64,000 nucleotides of DNA from Pseudomonas sp. ANT_H12B. Lineage in GTDB: Bacteria > Pseudomonadota > Gammaproteobacteria > Pseudomonadales > Pseudomonadaceae. Each line of letters starts with the position of its first letter. Position 1 is the stretch's first letter. The stretch lies in assembly GCF_008369325.1 (NCBI RefSeq), contig NZ_VOBI01000009.1:62001-126000 (forward strand). The letters run 5' to 3'. Below, in pieces: positions 12,028-21,780 of the stretch. A program made the translations under genes and the position numbers. The notes under the pieces are model-generated. The model was not told where the DNA came from. It worked only from the letters and a program-made list of their open reading frames with translations, and searched no databases.

Positions 12028-12786
12028 ATGGCCGTCGCCCTGAGCACCCTGGTCGAAGAAGCCGACCGTTACCTGAACAGTGCCAAGATTGCCGATTACT
12101 GCCCCAATGGCTTGCAGGTTGAAGGCCGGCCGCAGGTGACGCGCATCGTCAGTGGCGTCACCGCCAGCCAGGCCTTGCTCGACGCGGCTGTGGAGGCCAA
12201 TGCCGATCTGATACTGGTGCATCACGGCTACTTCTGGAAGGGCGAGAACCCGTGCATCACCGGCATGAAGCAGCGTCGCTTGAAAACCCTGCTCAGGCAC
12301 GATATCAGTCTGTTGTCCTACCATCTACCGCTGGATCTGCACCCGGAAGTCGGCAATAACGTTCAGCTGGCACGTCAGCTCGATATCACTGTGGAAGGCC
12401 CATTGGATCCGGACAATCTCAAAGTTGTCGGCCTGGTCGGTTCATTGAGCGAGCCGGTGACGGCCCGCGATTTTGCCCGTCGTGTACAAGAAGTCATGGG
12501 CCGCGAGCCATTGCTGATCGAAGGCAGTGAGATGATTCGTCGTGTTGGCTGGTGCACCGGTGGCGGTCAAGGCTACATCGATCAGGCGGTTCTGGCCGGC
12601 GTCGACCTGTACCTCAGCGGTGAAGCGTCCGAGCAGACCTTCCACAGCGCCCGGGAAAACGACATCAGCTTCATCGCCGCCGGCCATCACGCCACCGAGC
12701 GTTATGGCGTGCAGGCACTCGGGGATTATCTGGCGCGGCGCTTTGCCCTCGAGCACATCTTCATCGATTGCCCTAACCCCATCTGA
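12028..12786 (+). CDS. Nif3-like dinuclear metal centre protein
   Basis: A 252-aa protein of the Nif3/YbgI family, toroidal hexamers with a two-metal site; the biochemical role is unsettled (proposed GTP cyclohydrolase-like or metal-dependent hydrolase). Metal ligands are visible: ILVHHGYFW near residue 67, YHLPLDLHPEVGNN near 98, and HHATERYG with a late Glu near 223. The order algW, Nif3-like, cysD is typical of Pseudomonas. A GGAG ribosome-binding site (TTTAGGAG) precedes the ATG. Confidence 0.9.
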   Translation: MAVALSTLVEEADRYLNSAKIADYCPNGLQVEGRPQVTRIVSGVTASQALLDAAVEANADLILVHHGYFWKGENPCITGMKQRRLKTLLRHDISLLSYHLPLDLHPEVGNNVQLARQLDITVEGPLDPDNLKVVGLVGSLSEPVTARDFARRVQEVMGREPLLIEGSEMIRRVGWCTGGGQGYIDQAVLAGVDLYLSGEASEQTFHSARENDISFIAAGHHATERYGVQALGDYLARRFALEHIFIDCPNPI

Positions 12787-12801
12787 ATCACCCCATACCC
12801 A

Positions 12802-12892
12802 CTGTGGGAGCGAGCCTGCTCGCGATGGCTGCGTCACATTGGACATTGATGTGACTGACACACCGCTATCGCGAGCAGGCTCGCTCCCACAG
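12802..12892. repeat. REP doublet upstream of cysD
   Basis: Inverted copies of the GTGGGAGCGAGCCTGCTCGCGATGG type and TCGCGAGCAGGCTCGCTCCCAC, separated by about 42 bases. It is the same element as the one after hisC. Confidence 0.9.
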
Positions 12893-12915
12893 GACCCAGT
12901 ACACCCGAACAGGCA

Positions 12916-12931
12916 GGTATATTCATATACC
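12916..12931. promoter_or_regulatory. Perfect palindrome upstream of cysD
   Basis: GGTATAT-TC-ATATACC is a perfect 7-bp inverted repeat lying 104 bases before the cysD start, just after the REP element. It may be a regulator or promoter site for the sulfate-activation operon; I cannot assign a protein to it. Confidence 0.4.
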
Positions 12932-13035
12932 CTTTCGATCTAGCTGGCGTCCTGATTAGAAGAGGACGCTGTGCTAGGATTCCCCGCTCGAACACGGCCC
13001 GCTGGCCGTCCATAAGATCGTTTTCGTGAGTAGCC

Positions 13036-13953
13036 ATGGTCGACAAACTGACGCATCTGAAACAGCTGGAGGCCGAAAGCATCCACATCATCCGCGAGGT
13101 CGCCGCCGAGTTCGATAACCCGGTGATGCTGTACTCCGTCGGTAAAGACTCCGCCGTGATGCTGCACCTTGCGCGCAAGGCATTCTTCCCGGGCAAACTG
13201 CCGTTCCCGGTGATGCACGTCGACACCCGGTGGAAGTTCAAGGAAATGTACGCGTTCCGCGATCGCATGGTCGAAGAACTGGGCCTGGACCTGCTGGTCC
13301 ACGTTAACCCCGATGGTGTTGCGCAGGGTATCAACCCGCTGACCCACGGCAGCGCCAAGCACACCGACATCATGAAAACCGAAGGCCTCAAGCAGGCCCT
13401 CGACAAGTACGGTTTCGACGCCGCTTTCGGCGGTGCCCGTCGCGATGAAGAGAAATCCCGTGCCAAAGAGCGCGTGTATTCCTTCCGCGACACCAAGCAC
13501 CGCTGGGACCCGAAAAACCAGCGACCGGAGTTGTGGAACGTCTACAACGGCAACGTCAACAAGGGCGAATCCATTCGTGTGTTCCCGTTGTCGAACTGGA
13601 CCGAACTGGACATCTGGCAGTACATCTACCTCGAAGGCATCCCGATCGTGCCGCTGTATTTCGCCGCCGAGCGCGACGTCATCGAGATGAATGGCACCTG
13701 GATCATGATCGACGACGAACGCCTGCTCAATCACCTGAGCGATGAAGACAAGGCGCGCATCGTCAAGAAGAAGGTCCGCTTCCGTACACTTGGCGACTAC
13801 CCGTTGACCGGTGCGGTCGAGTCCGAGGCCACCAGCCTGACCGACATCATTCAGGAAATGCTCCTGACGCGAACTTCCGAACGCCAGGGCCGGGTCATCG
13901 ATCACGATGGCGCAGGCTCGATGGAAGAAAAGAAACGTCAGGGTTATTTCTAA
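13036..13953 (+). CDS. cysD: Sulfate adenylyltransferase subunit 2 CysD
   Basis: Small catalytic subunit of ATP sulfurylase, making adenylyl sulfate from ATP and sulfate with CysN. The protein has 305 aa and the PAPS-reductase-like fold. The PP-loop [12 protein letters not shown] is at residues 38-49, and the family stretch [15 protein letters not shown] follows near 135. The ATG at 13036 gives the usual length. The gene is followed after nine bases by cysNC and both serve sulfate assimilation with cysZ, found 7 kb downstream. Confidence 0.97.
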   Translation: MVDKLTHLKQLEAESIHIIREVAAEFDNPVMLYSVGKDSAVMLHLARKAFFPGKLPFPVMHVDTRWKFKEMYAFRDRMVEELGLDLLVHVNPDGVAQGINPLTHGSAKHTDIMKTEGLKQALDKYGFDAAFGGARRDEEKSRAKERVYSFRDTKHRWDPKNQRPELWNVYNGNVNKGESIRVFPLSNWTELDIWQYIYLEGIPIVPLYFAAERDVIEMNGTWIMIDDERLLNHLSDEDKARIVKKKVRFRTLGDYPLTGAVESEATSLTDIIQEMLLTRTSERQGRVIDHDGAGSMEEKKRQGYF

Positions 13954-13962
13954 GGGGTTGTC

Positions 13963-15861
13963 ATGTCGCACGCATCTGATTTGATCAGCGAGGACATCCT
14001 CGCCTACCTGGGCCAGCACGAACGCAAGGAAATGCTGCGCTTCCTGACCTGTGGCAACGTCGACGACGGCAAGAGCACCCTGATCGGGCGCCTGCTGCAC
14101 GACTCCAAGATGATCTACGAAGATCACCTGGAAGCCATCACCCGCGACTCGAAAAAAGTCGGCACCACTGGCGATGACATCGACCTGGCATTGCTGGTCG
14201 ACGGCCTGCAGGCGGAGCGTGAGCAGGGCATCACCATTGATGTCGCTTACCGTTATTTCTCCACCGCCAAACGCAAATTCATCATCGCCGACACCCCTGG
14301 CCATGAGCAGTACACCCGCAACATGGCCACCGGTGCGTCCACCTGTGACCTGGCGATCATCCTGGTCGACGCCCGTTACGGCGTGCAGACCCAGACCCGC
14401 CGCCACAGCTTCATTGCCTCATTGCTCGGCATCAAACACATCGTTGTCGCCATCAACAAGATGGACCTCAACGGTTTCGACGAAACAGTCTTCGAGTCGA
14501 TCAAGGCCGATTACCTGAAGTTCGCCGAAGGCATCGCGTTCAAACCGACCACCATGGCCTTCGTGCCGATGTCGGCGCTCAAGGGCGACAACGTGGTGAA
14601 CAAGTCCGAGCGCTCGCCGTGGTACACCGGCCAGTCACTGATGGAAATTCTTGAAACCGTCGAAATCGCCAGCGACCGCAACTACACCGACCTGCGTTTC
14701 CCGGTGCAGTACGTCAACCGTCCGAACCTGAACTTCCGTGGTTTCGCCGGTACGCTGGCCAGCGGCGTCGTGCACAAGGGCGACGAAGTCGTTGTGCTGC
14801 CGTCGGGCAAGAGCAGCCGCGTGAAATCCATCGTCACCTTCGAAGGTGAGTTGGAGCACGCAGGTCCGGGTCAGGCCGTTACGCTGACCATGGAAGACGA
14901 AATCGATATCTCTCGTGGCGATCTGTTGGTACATGCCGACAACCAGCCGCAAGTGACCGACGCCTTCGACGCCATGCTGGTGTGGATGGCCGAAGAGCCG
15001 ATGCTCCCGGGCAAGAAATACGACATCAAGCGCGCCACCTCTTATGTGCCGGGTTCGATCACCAGCATCGTCAACCGCGTTGACGTGAACACCCTGGAAG
15101 AAGGTCCTGCCAGCTCGTTGCAGCTGAACGAGATCGGTCGGGTCAAGATCAGCCTCGACGCCGCCATCGCGCTGGACGGTTACGCGAGCAACCGCACCAC
15201 CGGTTCGTTCATCGTCATCGATCGTTTGACCAATGGCACCGTCGCGGCCGGCATGATCATCGCTCAGCCGTTGAGCCATGGCACCAGCACGCATCACGGC
15301 AAACTGGCGCACGTCGCCACCGAAGAACGCGCCCAGCGCTTCGGCCAGCAACCGGCCACCGTGTTGTTCAGCGGCTTGTCGGGCGCCGGCAAAAGCACCC
15401 TGGCCTACGCGGTTGAACGCAAGCTGTTCGATTTTGGGCGTGCGGTGTTTGTACTCGATGGCCAGAACCTGCGTCACGACCTGAACAAAGGTCTGCCACA
15501 GGACCGCGCCGGGCGTACCGAGAACTGGCGCCGTGCTGCACACGTTGCGCGTCAGTTCAACGAAGCCGGTCTGCTGACCTTGGCAGCCTTCGTGGCGCCG
15601 AGTGCCGAAGGTCGTGAGCAGGCCAGGGAGCTGATCGGCAAGGAGCGTCTGCTGACGGTCTACGTCCAGGCCTCTCCGACGGTCTGTGCCGAGCGTGACC
15701 CGCAAGGCCTTTATGCGGCAGCCGGGGATAACATCCCGGGCGATTCCTTCCCGTACGACGTGCCGCTGGACGCCGACCTCGTGGTCGACACCCAGTCGCT
15801 GTCGCTGGAAGAAAGCGTCAAGCAAGTGCTGGATCTGCTGCGTCAGCGTGGCGCGATCTAA
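13963..15861 (+). CDS. cysNC: Bifunctional sulfate adenylyltransferase subunit 1 / adenylylsulfate kinase
   Basis: A 632-aa fusion. The N-terminal CysN part is an EF-Tu-like GTPase that drives ATP sulfurylation: P-loop [12 protein letters not shown] near residue 28, DTPGHEQ and NKMDL. The C-terminal part (from about 455) is APS kinase CysC, with its own P-loop GLSGAGKST and DGQNLRHDL; it phosphorylates APS to PAPS. Such fusion is usual in pseudomonads. It forms an operon with cysD and is followed by a strong terminator. Confidence 0.97.
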   Translation: MSHASDLISEDILAYLGQHERKEMLRFLTCGNVDDGKSTLIGRLLHDSKMIYEDHLEAITRDSKKVGTTGDDIDLALLVDGLQAEREQGITIDVAYRYFSTAKRKFIIADTPGHEQYTRNMATGASTCDLAIILVDARYGVQTQTRRHSFIASLLGIKHIVVAINKMDLNGFDETVFESIKADYLKFAEGIAFKPTTMAFVPMSALKGDNVVNKSERSPWYTGQSLMEILETVEIASDRNYTDLRFPVQYVNRPNLNFRGFAGTLASGVVHKGDEVVVLPSGKSSRVKSIVTFEGELEHAGPGQAVTLTMEDEIDISRGDLLVHADNQPQVTDAFDAMLVWMAEEPMLPGKKYDIKRATSYVPGSITSIVNRVDVNTLEEGPASSLQLNEIGRVKISLDAAIALDGYASNRTTGSFIVIDRLTNGTVAAGMIIAQPLSHGTSTHHGKLAHVATEERAQRFGQQPATVLFSGLSGAGKSTLAYAVERKLFDFGRAVFVLDGQNLRHDLNKGLPQDRAGRTENWRRAAHVARQFNEAGLLTLAAFVAPSAEGREQARELIGKERLLTVYVQASPTVCAERDPQGLYAAAGDNIPGDSFPYDVPLDADLVVDTQSLSLEESVKQVLDLLRQRGAI

Positions 15862-15879
15862 GCGCTAGCCGCTAATAAA

Positions 15880-15915
15880 AAACCCGCCGATGAGTGATCA
15901 TCGGCGGGTTTTTTT
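15880..15915 (+). terminator. Rho-independent terminator after cysNC
   Basis: A perfect 12-bp stem ACCCGCCGATGA/TCATCGGCGGGT with a four-base loop is followed by seven T, 18 bases after the cysNC stop. Confidence 0.92.
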
Positions 15916-15933
15916 GTGGGTCAACTCGGTCAA

Positions 15934-16025
15934 CTGTGGGAGCTAGCCTGCTAGCGATTGCGGTGATTCAGGCAATAAATCTGCTGAATCTGAACCCGCT
16001 ATCGCCAGCAGGCTGGCTCCCACAG
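15934..16025. repeat. Diverged REP doublet
   Basis: A REP pair in which one arm reads GGGAGCTAGCCTGCTAGCGA and the other TCGCCAGCAGGCTGGCTCCC. Each arm keeps its own internal palindrome by compensating changes, although the two arms no longer match each other. Confidence 0.85.
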
Positions 16026-16029
16026 TAGG

Positions 16030-16938
16030 TCAGTGTTTATCGGGATATTCGTGGTGCATCTGCGCAAGCAGCGCATCCTTGTCCTGCCACAACTGGTTGA
16101 TCCAGCCCTGAAACTGCAGTCGATATTCCCCATCCTGGTCGTAATTCTTACCTACAAACTGCGGCGGAATCTTCAACTCCTGAAAATGCACCACCACATC
16201 CTTCACGTTCCCACAGAGCAAATCCCAGTAACCGGGACGGCCGGCCGGATAGTGAATGGTCACGTTGACGATGGCTTCCAGCTGCTCACCCATGGCATCC
16301 AGCACAAACGCAATGCCGCCAGCCTTGGGCTTGAGCAGATATTTGAACGGTGATTTCTGCTGGGCATGCTTGCCCTCGGTGAAGCGCGTGCCTTCGACGA
16401 AGTTGAAAATCCCCACCGGGTTATGGCGGAATTTGTCGCAGGTCTTGCGCGTGGTTTCCAGGTCTTTGCCTTTCTTCTCCGGGTGCTTTTCCAGGTAGGC
16501 CTTGGAGTAGCGCTTCATGAACGGAAAGCCGAGCGCCCACCAGGCCAGACCGATCACCGGGACCCAGATCAGCTCCTGCTTGAGGAAAAACTTCAGTGGG
16601 CGGATGCGACGGTTCAGCACGTATTGCAACACCATGATGTCGACCCAGCTCTGGTGGTTGCTGGTGATCAGGTACGAGTGCTGATAGTCCAGACCTTCCA
16701 AACCGCTGAGTGTCCAGCGCGTGTGTCCGAGCAAGTCCATCCAGGCCTTGTTGTTGCTGATCCAGGCTTCGTGGATGTGGCTCATCAGCCAATCGGTGAA
16801 ACGCTGGGCGGCAGGGAAGGGCAGCAGCAGTTTGAAGATCGCTACGATGAACAGCGGAGTGCAGCAGCCAATCGTGTTGAGCGCCAACAGCAACGAGGCA
16901 ATTACACCTCGCAGCGGTGCAGGTAGGGAATCCAGCAT
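16030..16938 (-). CDS. PlsC-type acyltransferase (YihG-like)
   Basis: A 302-aa membrane-associated acyltransferase. It has an N-terminal hydrophobic region (about 13-45), the catalytic motif NHQSWVD (HX4D) near residue 93 and the acceptor motif EGTRFTEG near 163. It belongs to the 1-acyl-glycerol-3-phosphate acyltransferase superfamily and most resembles the E. coli YihG subgroup; the acceptor is not certain. The start codon is directly adjacent to the pta stop with no gap, so it is translated from the pta transcript. Confidence 0.85.
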   Translation of the reverse strand: MLDSLPAPLRGVIASLLLALNTIGCCTPLFIVAIFKLLLPFPAAQRFTDWLMSHIHEAWISNNKAWMDLLGHTRWTLSGLEGLDYQHSYLITSNHQSWVDIMVLQYVLNRRIRPLKFFLKQELIWVPVIGLAWWALGFPFMKRYSKAYLEKHPEKKGKDLETTRKTCDKFRHNPVGIFNFVEGTRFTEGKHAQQKSPFKYLLKPKAGGIAFVLDAMGEQLEAIVNVTIHYPAGRPGYWDLLCGNVKDVVVHFQELKIPPQFVGKNYDQDGEYRLQFQGWINQLWQDKDALLAQMHHEYPDKH

Positions 16939-19038
16939 TTAAAGATCCAAAGGTCGGTTGGCAGCTTGAATCGCGGTCAACGCGATGGTGTAGACGATGT
17001 CGTCGACTTGCGCGCCGCGCGGCAGGTCGTTCACCGGTTTGCGCAGGCCTTGCAGCATCGGCCCGAGGCTAACGCAGTCGGCGCTGCGCTGCACGGCTTT
17101 GTGAGTGGTGTTGCCGGTGTTCAGGTCGGGGAACACGAACACGGTGGCGCGACCGGCCACCTGACTGTTCGGCGCCAGTTGCCGGGCAACGGTTTCGTTG
17201 GCGGCGGCGTCGTATTGCAATGGACCGTCGATCAGCAGCGAGTTCTGTTGCTCATGGGCGAGCAATGTCGCTTCGCGCACCTTCTCGACTTCTTCGCCGC
17301 TGGCCGATTCACCGCTGGAGTAGCTGATCATCGCCACGCGCGGGGTGATGCCGAAGGCGGCTGCCGAGTCGGCGCTTTGCAGCGCGATTTCTGCCAGTTC
17401 GCTGGCGCTGGGGTGCGGGTTCATCACGCAGTCGCCGTAGACCAGCACTTCCTCGGGGAAGAGCATGAAGAACACAGAAGACACCAGCGTGCAGCCCGGC
17501 GCGGTCTTGATCAGTTGCAGGGCCGGGCGGATGGTGTTGGCGGTGGAGTGAATGACCCCGGACACCAATCCGTCGACTTCATCCAGCGCCAGCATCATGG
17601 TGCCGATCACCACGGTGTCTTCCAGTTGCTGTTCTGCCATCGGCGCGTTGAGGCTTTTGGTTTTGCGCAGGGCGACCATCGGCTCGACGTAGCGCTCGCG
17701 AATCAGGTCAGGGTCAAGAATCTCCAGTCCCGGCGGAAGTTCGATGCCTTGGGCGCGAGCCACGGCTTCGACGTCTGCCGGTTTCGCCAGCAACACGCAG
17801 CGGGCAATGCCGCGCGCCTGACAGATCGCCGCGGCTTGCACGGTCAACGGCTCGCTGCCTTCAGGCAGGACGATGCGTTTGTTGGCAGCCTGGGCGCGCT
17901 GGATCAATTGATAACGGAACACGGCGGGTGACAGGCGCATTTCCCGTGGCGTGCCGCAGCGTTGGTGCAGCCATTTGGCGTCGAGGTGGCTGGCAACGAA
18001 ATCGGTGATGATCTCCGCGCGCTCGCGGTCGTCGATCGGGATTTCCTTGTTCAACCCGTTCAACTGGTTGGCGGTGTCGTAGGAACCGGTGCTCACCGAC
18101 AACACCGGCAGGCCCGCCTGCAACGCACCACGACAGAGGTCCATGATGCGCGGGTCGGGCAGGGTGTCGCTGGTTAGCAACAGGCCGGCCAGCGGAACAC
18201 CATTCATGGCGGCGAGGCTGACGGCGAGGATGATGTCGTCGCGATCACCGGGCGTCACCACCAACACGCCGGGCTTGAGCAGCTCTACGGTGTTGCGCAT
18301 GGTGCGGGCGCAGATGATGATTTTGGTCATGCGCCGGGTCTCGTAATCGCCGGCATTGAGAATTTGCGCGCCCATCAGGTCGGCGACGTCGCGGGTGCGC
18401 GGGGCGTTCAGTTCTGGCTGGAAGGGGATGCAGCCGAGCAAGCGGAAATCGCCACTGCGCAGCAAGGGCGAATGCTCTTTCAAGCGCGAGGCGAAGGCCT
18501 CCATGGTCTCGTCGGTTTTGACCTTGTTGAGGATCACGCCGAGAACTTTCGGGTCTTTGGGGCCGCCGAACAATTGCGCCTGCAGTTCCACCCGGCCGGA
18601 CAGTTCAGTCAGCACTTCGTTTTCCGGTGCCGAAACCAGGATCACCTCGGCGTCGAGGCTTTTCGCCAAATGCAAATTGACCCGCGCGGCATAACTGGCG
18701 CTGCGGGTCGGCACCATGCCTTCGACGATCAGCACATCTTTGCCGACAGCCGCCTGTTGATAAAGGGTGATGATTTCTTCGAGCAGCTCATCCAGCTGAC
18801 CGTCGCCGAGCATGCGCTCGACGTGGGCCAGGCCGAGCGGCTGAGGCGGTTTCAAACCGTGAGTGCGCGCCACCAGTTCGGTCGAGCGTTCAGGGCCCGT
18901 ATCGCCCGGGTGCGGCTGGGCAATCGGTTTGAAAAAACCGACTTTGAGGCCGGCTCGCTCAAGTGTGCGCACCAGCCCGAGGCTGATGGAGGTCAGACCC
19001 ACACCAAAATCGGTGGGCGCGATAAAAAAAGTTTGCAT
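16939..19038 (-). CDS. pta: Phosphate acetyltransferase Pta (long form)
   Basis: Converts acetyl-CoA and phosphate to acetyl phosphate and CoA. The 699-aa protein has three parts: an N-terminal P-loop-like CobB/BioD domain (start MQTFFIAPTDFGVGL), a DRTGG-type domain in the middle, and the C-terminal PTA catalytic domain (from about 375: IVLPEGSEPLT...). The start at 19038 matches family N-termini; an ATG at 19059 is also in frame. The usual partner ackA is not adjacent here. An acyltransferase gene follows without a gap. Confidence 0.94.
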   Translation of the reverse strand: MQTFFIAPTDFGVGLTSISLGLVRTLERAGLKVGFFKPIAQPHPGDTGPERSTELVARTHGLKPPQPLGLAHVERMLGDGQLDELLEEIITLYQQAAVGKDVLIVEGMVPTRSASYAARVNLHLAKSLDAEVILVSAPENEVLTELSGRVELQAQLFGGPKDPKVLGVILNKVKTDETMEAFASRLKEHSPLLRSGDFRLLGCIPFQPELNAPRTRDVADLMGAQILNAGDYETRRMTKIIICARTMRNTVELLKPGVLVVTPGDRDDIILAVSLAAMNGVPLAGLLLTSDTLPDPRIMDLCRGALQAGLPVLSVSTGSYDTANQLNGLNKEIPIDDRERAEIITDFVASHLDAKWLHQRCGTPREMRLSPAVFRYQLIQRAQAANKRIVLPEGSEPLTVQAAAICQARGIARCVLLAKPADVEAVARAQGIELPPGLEILDPDLIRERYVEPMVALRKTKSLNAPMAEQQLEDTVVIGTMMLALDEVDGLVSGVIHSTANTIRPALQLIKTAPGCTLVSSVFFMLFPEEVLVYGDCVMNPHPSASELAEIALQSADSAAAFGITPRVAMISYSSGESASGEEVEKVREATLLAHEQQNSLLIDGPLQYDAAANETVARQLAPNSQVAGRATVFVFPDLNTGNTTHKAVQRSADCVSLGPMLQGLRKPVNDLPRGAQVDDIVYTIALTAIQAANRPLDL

Positions 19039-19098
19039 GCGAATTCTCTGGAGGTGCATGGCAATGGTGACGACCTATGTCTGGCCGTTTACCGAATT

Positions 19099-19320
19099 TC
19101 AGTCGCCAAGGTTATCGCTAACCGAGCCTTGTGCGCACCAACCGCAATCAAAGGGCTGGCCTATTTTTTCATTACGCCGCGAAGGGTTCATGACCCAGGC
19201 CCGGGATTGCCATGGGGGCTGGTGGCGCAGGTGCTGTGTATGGCCGCAGGAAAGCTCGGCCACCCAGTGCCCGTCTTCGTCCTGATGAAAGCCTGTGACC
19301 GTCGAGCCTTTCGCCGTCAC
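19099..19320 (-). CDS. DUF3565 protein, probable metal-binding small protein
   Basis: Small protein with the DUF3565 pattern: TGFHQDEDGHWVAELSCGH, then HLRHQPPW and FDCGWC. The Cys/His spacing (CGH, HLRH, CxxC) suggests a bound metal; function is unknown. The reading frame is open up to 19437, into slyD. I prefer the GTG at 19320, which gives 73 aa, the usual family size, with GGA upstream; an ATG at 19407 that would overlap slyD is the alternative. Divergent from slyD. Confidence 0.65.
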   Translation of the reverse strand: MTAKGSTVTGFHQDEDGHWVAELSCGHTQHLRHQPPWQSRAWVMNPSRRNEKIGQPFDCGWCAQGSVSDNLGD

Positions 19321-19405
19321 CCGTCTGTCCGGGTTGTGTTCGCTTTCGGGCGATTGCTTCGCTAAACTTGGCCATTCTTCATTCTTTTGCAAAAGGTCTC
19401 GCCCC

Positions 19406-19891
19406 ATGCTGATCGCCGCCAATAAGGCTGTCTCCATCGACTATACCCTGACCAACGACGCTGGTGAGGTCATCGACAGCTCCGCCGGCGGCGCGCCGCT
19501 GGTCTACCTGCAAGGCGCAGGTAACATCATCCCTGGCCTGGAAAAGGCACTGGAAGGCAAAGCAGTCGGCGACGAGCTGACCGTAGCCGTTGAACCTGAA
19601 GATGCCTACGGCGAATATGCTGCCGAACTGGTCAGCACCTTGAGCCGCAGCATGTTCGAAGGCGTCGACGAACTGGAAGTGGGCATGCAGTTCCACGCAT
19701 CTGCTCCGGACGGCCAGATGCAGATCGTCACCATTCGCGATCTGGACGGCGACGATGTCACCGTCGACGGCAACCACCCGTTGGCCGGTCAGCGCCTGAA
19801 TTTCCAGGTCAAGATCATCGACATCCGTGATGCCAGCCAGGAAGAAATCGCTCATGGTCACGTCCATGGCGAAGGTGGCCATCACCACTGA
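19406..19891 (+). CDS. slyD: FKBP-type peptidyl-prolyl isomerase SlyD
   Basis: Cytoplasmic prolyl isomerase and chaperone of 161 aa, also a nickel-binding factor. The FKBP domain with inserted IF domain is recognisable (NDAGEVIDSS, GLEKALEGKAVGDELTVAVEPEDAYGEY). The C-terminus is a short His-rich tail, HGHVHGEGGHHH, which would bind nickel or zinc; it is shorter than the E. coli tail. The ATG at 19406 fits the family; the frame is open further upstream without homology. Confidence 0.93.
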   Translation: MLIAANKAVSIDYTLTNDAGEVIDSSAGGAPLVYLQGAGNIIPGLEKALEGKAVGDELTVAVEPEDAYGEYAAELVSTLSRSMFEGVDELEVGMQFHASAPDGQMQIVTIRDLDGDDVTVDGNHPLAGQRLNFQVKIIDIRDASQEEIAHGHVHGEGGHHH

Positions 19892-19921
19892 TTTTCTGCG
19901 CTAAGCTTTCGAGAACTGGAG

Positions 19922-19944
19922 AGGCGCCCGAGGGGCGCCTTTTT
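19922..19944 (+). terminator. Terminator after slyD
   Basis: The 8-bp stem AGGCGCCC/GGGCGCCT with a three-base loop is followed by a T-run, 31 bases after the slyD stop. Confidence 0.88.
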
Positions 19945-20015
19945 AGTCCGCGGCTGTCCCTGGTGACACCGCCAAGTGGCTGTTTCGAGAAGAACACGGG
20001 AATTTGGAGTTCGTC

Positions 20016-20498
20016 ATGAGTGCTTTTCACGACCTTAAACTGACAGCCCTGGATGGTCAGGAGCTACCGCTGGCGCCTTTCAAAGGGCACGTCGTGCTGG
20101 TGGTCAACGTCGCCTCCAAATGTGGCCTGACCCCACAGTATGCGGCGCTGGAAAACCTCTACCAGCAATACAAGGACAAAGGCTTCAGCGTGCTGGGCCT
20201 GCCGTGCAACCAGTTTGCCGGGCAGGAACCGGACACCGAGCAAGAGATCCAGGAGTTTTGCAGCCTTAACTACGGCGTGAGTTTCCCGCTGTCCAGCAAG
20301 CTGGAAGTCAACGGCCATGATCGTCATCAGTTGTACAAACTGTTGGCGGGCGAGGGCGCAGAGTTTCCCGGTGACATCAGCTGGAACTTCGAAAAATTCC
20401 TGTTGGGCAAGGATGGTCGCGTACTGGCGCGGTTCTCGCCGCGTACGCCTCCGGATGATCCGTCTGTCATTCAGGCGATTGAAAAAGCGCTGAGCTGA
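20016..20498 (+). CDS. Glutathione peroxidase family protein
   Basis: A 160-aa thiol peroxidase of the GPx family (BtuE/Gpx-like), reducing hydroperoxides, probably with thioredoxin; trxB lies in the same neighbourhood. The catalytic tetrad is visible: peroxidatic Cys in NVASKCGLT (about residue 36), Gln in CNQFAGQEP, and Trp-Asn in ISWNFEKFL. The start MSAFHDLKL at 20016 has GGAG upstream; an ATG at 20004 is less likely. Followed by its own terminator. Confidence 0.92.
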   Translation: MSAFHDLKLTALDGQELPLAPFKGHVVLVVNVASKCGLTPQYAALENLYQQYKDKGFSVLGLPCNQFAGQEPDTEQEIQEFCSLNYGVSFPLSSKLEVNGHDRHQLYKLLAGEGAEFPGDISWNFEKFLLGKDGRVLARFSPRTPPDDPSVIQAIEKALS

Positions 20499-20502
20499 AC
20501 CC

Positions 20503-20535
20503 AAAAAAATCGCAGCCACCGCGCTGCGTTTTTTT
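20503..20535 (+). terminator. Terminator after the glutathione peroxidase gene
   Basis: Stem CGCAGC/GCTGCG with a six-base loop, preceded by seven A and followed by seven T, so it can work in both directions. Confidence 0.88.
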
Positions 20536-20655
20536 ATGCCTGCCTTTTGACCCTTAATCACCCAGATCAATAGTGCTGTGCATCCTCTGCGACTGCGCAT
20601 ATTATCGCCGTCATAAAATTTCGTCCCGTCGATGAGTGTTTCCGTGGAGTGCCGC

Positions 20656-21759
20656 ATGCCAGTCAAAGCCTTGTTCAAACCGTTCCACCTCGGCACCCTC
20701 GAACTGCCGACCCGCGTCGTCATGGCGCCGATGACTCGCTCGTTTTCACCGGGCGGCGTTCCCAATTCCAAAGTGATCGAGTATTACCGTCGTCGCGCCG
20801 CCGCGGGCGTTGGCTTGATCATCACCGAAGGCACTACCGTCGGTCACAAGGCCTCCAATGGCTACCCGAACGTGCCGCATTTCTACGGTGAAGCGGCATT
20901 GGCCGGCTGGAAGAAAGTCGTCGACGCGGTGCACGCCGATGGCGGCAAGATCGTTCCGCAGCTGTGGCATGTCGGCAGTGTGCGTCGCATCGGCACCGAG
21001 CCGGATGCGAGCGTGCCGGGGTACGGTCCGTCGGAGAAACTGAAGGACGGTCAGGTCGTGGTTCACGGCATGACCCAACAGGACATCCAGGATGTGATCG
21101 CTGCGTTCGCCCAGGCTGCGAAAGATGCGCAAAGCATCGGCATGGACGGCGTGGAAATCCACGGCGCCCACGGCTACCTCGTGGACCAGTTTTTCTGGGA
21201 GGGCAGCAACCAGCGTACCGATAAGTACGGTGGCAGCCTGGCCAACCGTTCCCGTTTCGCCATCGAATTGATTCAAGCCGTGCGTGCCGCGGTCGGCGAA
21301 GGCTTCCCGATCATCTTCCGCTTCTCGCAGTGGAAGCAGCAGGATTACACCGCGCGTCTGGTGCAAACACCCGAAGCGTTGGGCGAATTCCTCAAACCGT
21401 TGTCCGACGCCGGCGTGGATATTTTCCACTGCTCGACGCGCCGTTTCTGGGAGCCGGAGTTCGACGGTTCCGAACTGAACCTGGCGGGCTGGACCCGCAA
21501 GCTCACTGGCAAGCCGACCATCACTGTGGGCAGCGTGGGGCTGGACGGCGAGTTCCTGCAGTTCATGGTCAACACCGACAAGATCGCGCAACCGGCCAGC
21601 CTGGAAAAACTGCTGGAGCGTTTGAACAATGATGAGTTTGATCTGGTGGCGGTGGGGCGTGCGCTGCTGGTCGATCCGGACTGGGCGCAGAAAGTGCGCG
21701 ATGGCCGTGAAGAAGACATCCTGCCGTTCAGCCGCGAGGCGTTGATGACGCTGGTTTAA
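20656..21759 (+). CDS. Old yellow enzyme family NADH:flavin oxidoreductase
   Basis: FMN-dependent ene-reductase of 367 aa. TIM-barrel motifs are visible: VVMAPMTRSF near residue 22, IHGAHGYLVDQFFWEGSNQRTDKYGGSL near 175 with the His pair that binds the substrate, and DLVAVGRALLVDP near the C-terminus. The natural substrate is unknown; members reduce enones, nitro compounds or N-ethylmaleimide. The start MPVKALFKPF at 20656 was chosen by family; an ATG at 20632 adds eight unrelated residues. Confidence 0.9.
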   Translation: MPVKALFKPFHLGTLELPTRVVMAPMTRSFSPGGVPNSKVIEYYRRRAAAGVGLIITEGTTVGHKASNGYPNVPHFYGEAALAGWKKVVDAVHADGGKIVPQLWHVGSVRRIGTEPDASVPGYGPSEKLKDGQVVVHGMTQQDIQDVIAAFAQAAKDAQSIGMDGVEIHGAHGYLVDQFFWEGSNQRTDKYGGSLANRSRFAIELIQAVRAAVGEGFPIIFRFSQWKQQDYTARLVQTPEALGEFLKPLSDAGVDIFHCSTRRFWEPEFDGSELNLAGWTRKLTGKPTITVGSVGLDGEFLQFMVNTDKIAQPASLEKLLERLNNDEFDLVAVGRALLVDPDWAQKVRDGREEDILPFSREALMTLV

Positions 21760-21780
21760 GCGGCGTCTGGGCCGGCCTCT

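Noticed and set aside
12940..14406. Open frame of 488 codons on the minus strand across cysD and cysNC
   Set aside because: Antisense shadow of two well-defined genes.
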